Positions 60,798-64,000 of a stretch of DNA of 64,000 nucleotides are shown here, in pieces (position 1 is the stretch's first letter; every line of letters starts with the position of its first letter). A program made the position numbers and the translations under genes. The DNA is taken from assembly GCA_013115125.1 (NCBI GenBank), contig JABANN010000129.1, forward strand, positions 1 through 64,000, in the 5' to 3' direction. This DNA is from Perkinsus olseni (taxonomy: Eukaryota; Perkinsozoa; Perkinsida). The notes under the pieces were generated by a model. It made no database searches and was not told the DNA's origin. It saw only the letters and a list, made by a program, of their open reading frames with translations.

Positions 60798-60945
60798 TCG
60801 TTATACTCGGCAGACTACACTGTATTAATTATTGCATCTTCTTTTCTGCATGGACGGAGGGCTCTCGTTGAGTGGGGTTACTTCAGGAGTGTTCTGACCA
60901 GTAGTGGCGAGCACGGCGCTGTCATGGGGGAATCTTATTTTACAG

Positions 60946-61802
60946 AAAAAGGTCTAGCAATGATACAGCATGTTTGAGAGACTCGAGTCTGTAGTGTTCA
61001 TCGGGAAAGGCATGCGGAGGGAGCGAATTCCAAGAATCAGGAACGCGGCACCAGCGGCGATAAATCGCCAAGTCGTTTTGCATCTTCGTCACGGCCAACT
61101 GGTATGGGCGCAACGAAGACTTCGATCGTGTATTGTAACCGCCTTGGCTGTAGGAACGCCTTTGGGGACCTTCTTAATCAATATAGATTGCCCACCCAAA
61201 TTGAGCTGAGCGACATGACAATGCGCGCAGACTGGAACTCGACTGCATCAGCGTTGGTTTCAACAACACGCTGTGAAGATGGAATTGTCTTTATGCAGGA
61301 GAACGGTAGACTCATGAGCTCATTATTAGGAGTCCTAACTGTGAGCCTTGGAGGGAAGAATCACGACCTGTGCGTTGACGCATACGAGCGATGTACTTTA
61401 CCGCGGTCGGGGTATCAGTAGGCTGTACTCTTGATTGAAAAGCCCTTTAATACATCGAGCAGTACATGGTACAAGGTCGTGTCTCCACGCTGGAGCGGCC
61501 GCACTTGCCTTTTGCTCGTCAGCAAAATGTGGTACATGCAAGGTACAATTAGCCACGTCGTTCTGCTGGCCGGCGGCCCTACTCGTACGGAACCGTGAAG
61601 AAGCCCACTGCACCCATGACGATATTGTCGAGTTTAACTTGAGCAAACGGTCGCATCACAAGACCAACACTTCTTCGACTCTCCTTCGCGTTTCGTACCC
61701 ACCTGGGGAACCGCTCTTGGTCTTCACGCAGCCCTTCACGAAGGATCCTGCCCCCTCCCGCCTGACGGCCAGGCTATCATCATCCGACGGTTCGAGTGTC
61801 AT
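60946..61802 (-). CDS. Hypothetical protein, multi-exon
   Basis: Minus strand, ATG 61802 (MTLEPSDDDSLAVRREGAGS, exon 61703-61802). A 65-nt intron leads to exon 61583-61637 (VKLDNIVMGAVGFFTVPY), in phase. Later exons: RVVETNADAVEFQSARIVMS (~61270-61190) and LAVTKMQNDLAIYRRWCRVP then DSWNSLPPHAFPDEHYRLES, ending SLLDLFL with TAA at about 60946. At least one exon between 61583 and 61290 is not placed. No known domain recognised. Confidence 0.5.
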
Positions 61803-62720
61803 TTGGTGGTAGCATTAGCACCATCCTCATCATCTAGTTAACGTGGTTGGTCAAGTTCTTCCTGAGCTTTTGATTGACTTCTCCTATATCTGGGTAATGT
61901 GTTCCCTAACTTAGATTACACGGTGAAGAATCCGGTCGGACTATCCCGGCTTAAATTCCCTGGAGAATCTTCCTCCCGCTTCATTGTGTTGTGCAGACTT
62001 CAGTGACGGTAAGAGTTCTATCGCCTCTTCGCTGAGACGAGCGGTATCATATAACTTCGAGCGAGTTGCGCTCGGAGTGGTCACGACTTCCATGGTGATT
62101 GTCTCGGCACAGACCGAGACCCGGAACAGCGCGCAGATAGCGTGTGGTTATCGAGGGAAACACTAAGTGCTTGCGTGGTATAGCGAGGTGGAGCCTACGT
62201 TAGATCGTGAATAATGTGGTGGACGGCTGCCTCACGTCCAGAACCATCGGACGATCCTGAACTCATACCGACTGAGCATCTTCACACTGGCCTAGGTTCG
62301 GGTTAGCGAAGACAGTATCAAATGCACAGGATCCCCCACTGGTGTGAACTCGAGAATCATGCGATAAAGAGACGATAGTCGGTGAGAGAAATCACTAATG
62401 GTACCGAATAATGCGAATGCAATGTGAGGTAAAATAAGCCTCGTGTGACAACCGAAACAAGAAGTGTTAGAGACGAGTTGCTCGTCGCTGGGCGACGTTG
62501 ATCTCAACGTTAATAAGAGGACGAATAGCGAAGCATGCTGCTGCGAGACAGCGGAGCGGCCGAAGGTGAGACAAAGCTGATCGCCACTGAAGATCCACAG
62601 AACGATTCGCCGCCATCTGGGATGCAGTTCACCCTGATATCGCGAAGGCAACAATTTTAGTAAAGTGCAGGTTGCTCGAGCAGAACAACCGCGAGAATAG
62701 GATGGGAGAGGTCTACACCA
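61803..62720. other. Region without a firm gene
   Basis: Possible minus-strand 3' exons of the membrane protein at 62720-63351 (e.g. VNCIPDGGESFCGSS at ~62600) but not resolved. Otherwise nothing supported. Confidence 0.4.
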
Positions 62721-63351
62721 CCTCACATCACAATCGTCAAGTTCGCTGGGTGAACCCGAAGTCTCTTGCGGACACCCAAGACGTGAGGAGCAGCGTAACC
62801 ATAGAGATGAACCTCAAGGGGACCACGCATCTCCAGACTTGTACCATCTCTAATTCGGGCCAGCAGTGCCGCATTAACGGCTCTGTAGGCACGTAGCTCT
62901 CCTTGGACCGTGATCACGCAAGGCGAACACCCACCGGAAAGAGAAAGAGTGGGAAGTGCCAAGTCACCCAATGTCGAATCAGAACTATCTTTGCGCAGGT
63001 TGATGGTGATAAGCCCTAATGTGAGATCGGCAGGTAACGAAACATGAAAGATTTCGAAAACGAATCGGCCTCTGTAACAAGCTCCTCGATGACCATTAGG
63101 GAAGCAAAAAATCTCCTTCCTAAGTGTATCTCACTTATGGACCACTCGGACTCCGCGACGAGCATCTCGGCCATGTAGGGCACGGCGACGTACTGGAATA
63201 AAAGTCGTCCAATTACCGCAAGCACAGAGGAGAGTAGAAAGAGGTGCAACACCAGAAGAGACCAGCGTGAGGTTGCAGACGACTTCTTCTCAGACGGCGA
63301 ACTGTCGGGGTTGGATGAATTTTGTTGGAGGAAAGAGGAGCGGGAAGCCAT
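62721..63351 (-). CDS. Putative single-pass membrane protein
   Basis: Minus strand, ATG 63351 (MASRSSFLQQNSSNPDSSPS). A Ser-rich cytosolic head is followed by a hydrophobic span (WSLLVLHLFLLSSVLAVIGR). An intron of about 105 nt (GTGAGA to CACATTAG, ~63018-63122) joins ESEWSI to LITINLRKDSSDSTLGDLAL and on to a beta-rich domain (VITVQGELRAYRAVNAALLA, EVHLYGYAAPHVLG). A type II topology with an LEA14/DUF3712-like outer domain is possible but only guessed from shape. The 3' end may continue past 62723. Confidence 0.45.
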
Positions 63352-63608
63352 CTGGGGGAAAGGTGGAAACCTCACACAGGACGCTCACGACAAGCCAGCG
63401 GAATTGCTTTGAATTCTGTCATGAACCATCGTGAACGGTCAACTGAACCCGGTGAGATCAAAAGACCAAAGACGTTGAATACATAACATTCGCCGACCGC
63501 CGTTGAACATTGCTCCTAGTGGATCCTGAACTCAAGACGAGGTTATCGAAAAAAGAAGGCGAACGGTCGCGAGGAGAAGTAGGAGGAGCCACTCGGTGAC
63601 CAGTAAAA

Positions 63609-63731
63609 CAATATTACCAGATAACGACATTGAAAGTTGAAGGATTTCACGTCGAGCATCACGGCCACCTTAAAGAGAACGAAAAGGGAGCTGGCCGCTT
63701 CCAGTATTGTGCTGAAAGTCTTGACGCTCAT
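63609..63731 (-). CDS. First exon of an unknown minus-strand gene
   Basis: ATG 63731: MSVKTFSTILEAASSLFVLF, then KVAVMLDVKSFNFQCRYL, then donor GGTAATA (~63613). Hydrophobic and helical. The next exon is not identified; it might belong to the membrane-protein gene just downstream. Confidence 0.35.
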
Positions 63732-64000
63732 GAGAAAATGTTTGAGTAAAAGTCATGCCTGCCGTTATGCTCTAGTGTGAGCGCAGGAAACCCTACTAGA
63801 AGAACCGGAGTTATGGTACTGGCAGGGAAAGTCGGAGGAGATTCCATCATCTATAGCCCTGGTAACAGAGCATACCTCATAGACTATCTGAAAAACCAAA
63901 TTGAGAAATTTCGCCGATGACTCCAAGATACCGACCTGTAACATCAATCTGAGGCGTCAGAGAGACGGGCTCGACGGCCGGTCGTGGGCGACTTGAAAAA

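Overview
The window is nuclear DNA of a protist eukaryote. Genes are split by many spliceosomal GT-AG introns, often only 42-60 nt long. Both strands carry genes, two eukaryotic-type tRNA genes lie inside introns, and base composition is near balanced. A calcium-dependent protein kinase with EF-hands, long PPM/PP2C and GSTZ genes, and repeat-laden introns suggest an alveolate. A Perkinsus-like species is my best guess; this is inference, not shown by the sequence. Exon joins below were made by hand from splice sites, reading phase and family resemblance.

Layout. 0.3-4.7 kb (+): a makorin E3 ligase and a LOTUS-domain protein whose intron holds a 43-bp tandem repeat. 6.3-11.9 kb (+): a large CDPK with two N-terminal zinc fingers, N-terminal EF-hands, a kinase domain and four C-terminal EF-hands. 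13.2-14.6 kb (-): Cys-rich (EGF-like), Thr-rich surface proteins. 15.1-16.8 kb: a rearranged copy of the 3' end of the CDPK plus the 3' flank of the surface-protein gene. 17.5-20.3 kb: an orphan 382-aa gene and weakly supported small genes. 21.1-22.6 kb (+): a PP2C phosphatase. 22.8-25.7 kb (-): two tandem maleylacetoacetate isomerase (GST zeta) genes. 26.6-39.2 kb (-): a 12.5-kb locus that reads PurF, then PurD, then PurM, apparently without internal start codons, so probably one trifunctional purine-synthesis protein. A tRNA-Ala gene lies antisense in one of its introns. 39.9-43.3 kb (-): a protein arginine methyltransferase. 43.85-44.19 kb: a 25-bp tandem repeat. 45.2-47.8 kb (+): the splicing factor SF3A2. 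48.1-48.9 kb: a small unknown gene. 50.7-51.8 kb (+): an intronless secreted P1/S1 nuclease. 53.1-56.3 kb (+): a SET-domain methyltransferase. 56.8-60.8 kb (+): an EF-hand protein with a very long Ser/acidic tail and an antisense tRNA-Met in an intron. 60.9-63.7 kb (-): small unknown and membrane-protein genes.

Most striking signal. At least three short sequence families recur almost only inside introns of unrelated genes, in both orientations, and can make up most of a 43-60-nt intron: (A) AATTTCGTGGCGCGCGGTC, (B) a tRNA T-arm-like GGGATCGAACCTGGG, and (C) GTATCTTAGGTCGAAGCTTG. This is what introner-like elements (mobile introns that spread by insertion) would look like. The second notable feature is the compact PurF-PurD-PurM locus, with a PurF resembling the long form found in Bacteroidetes.
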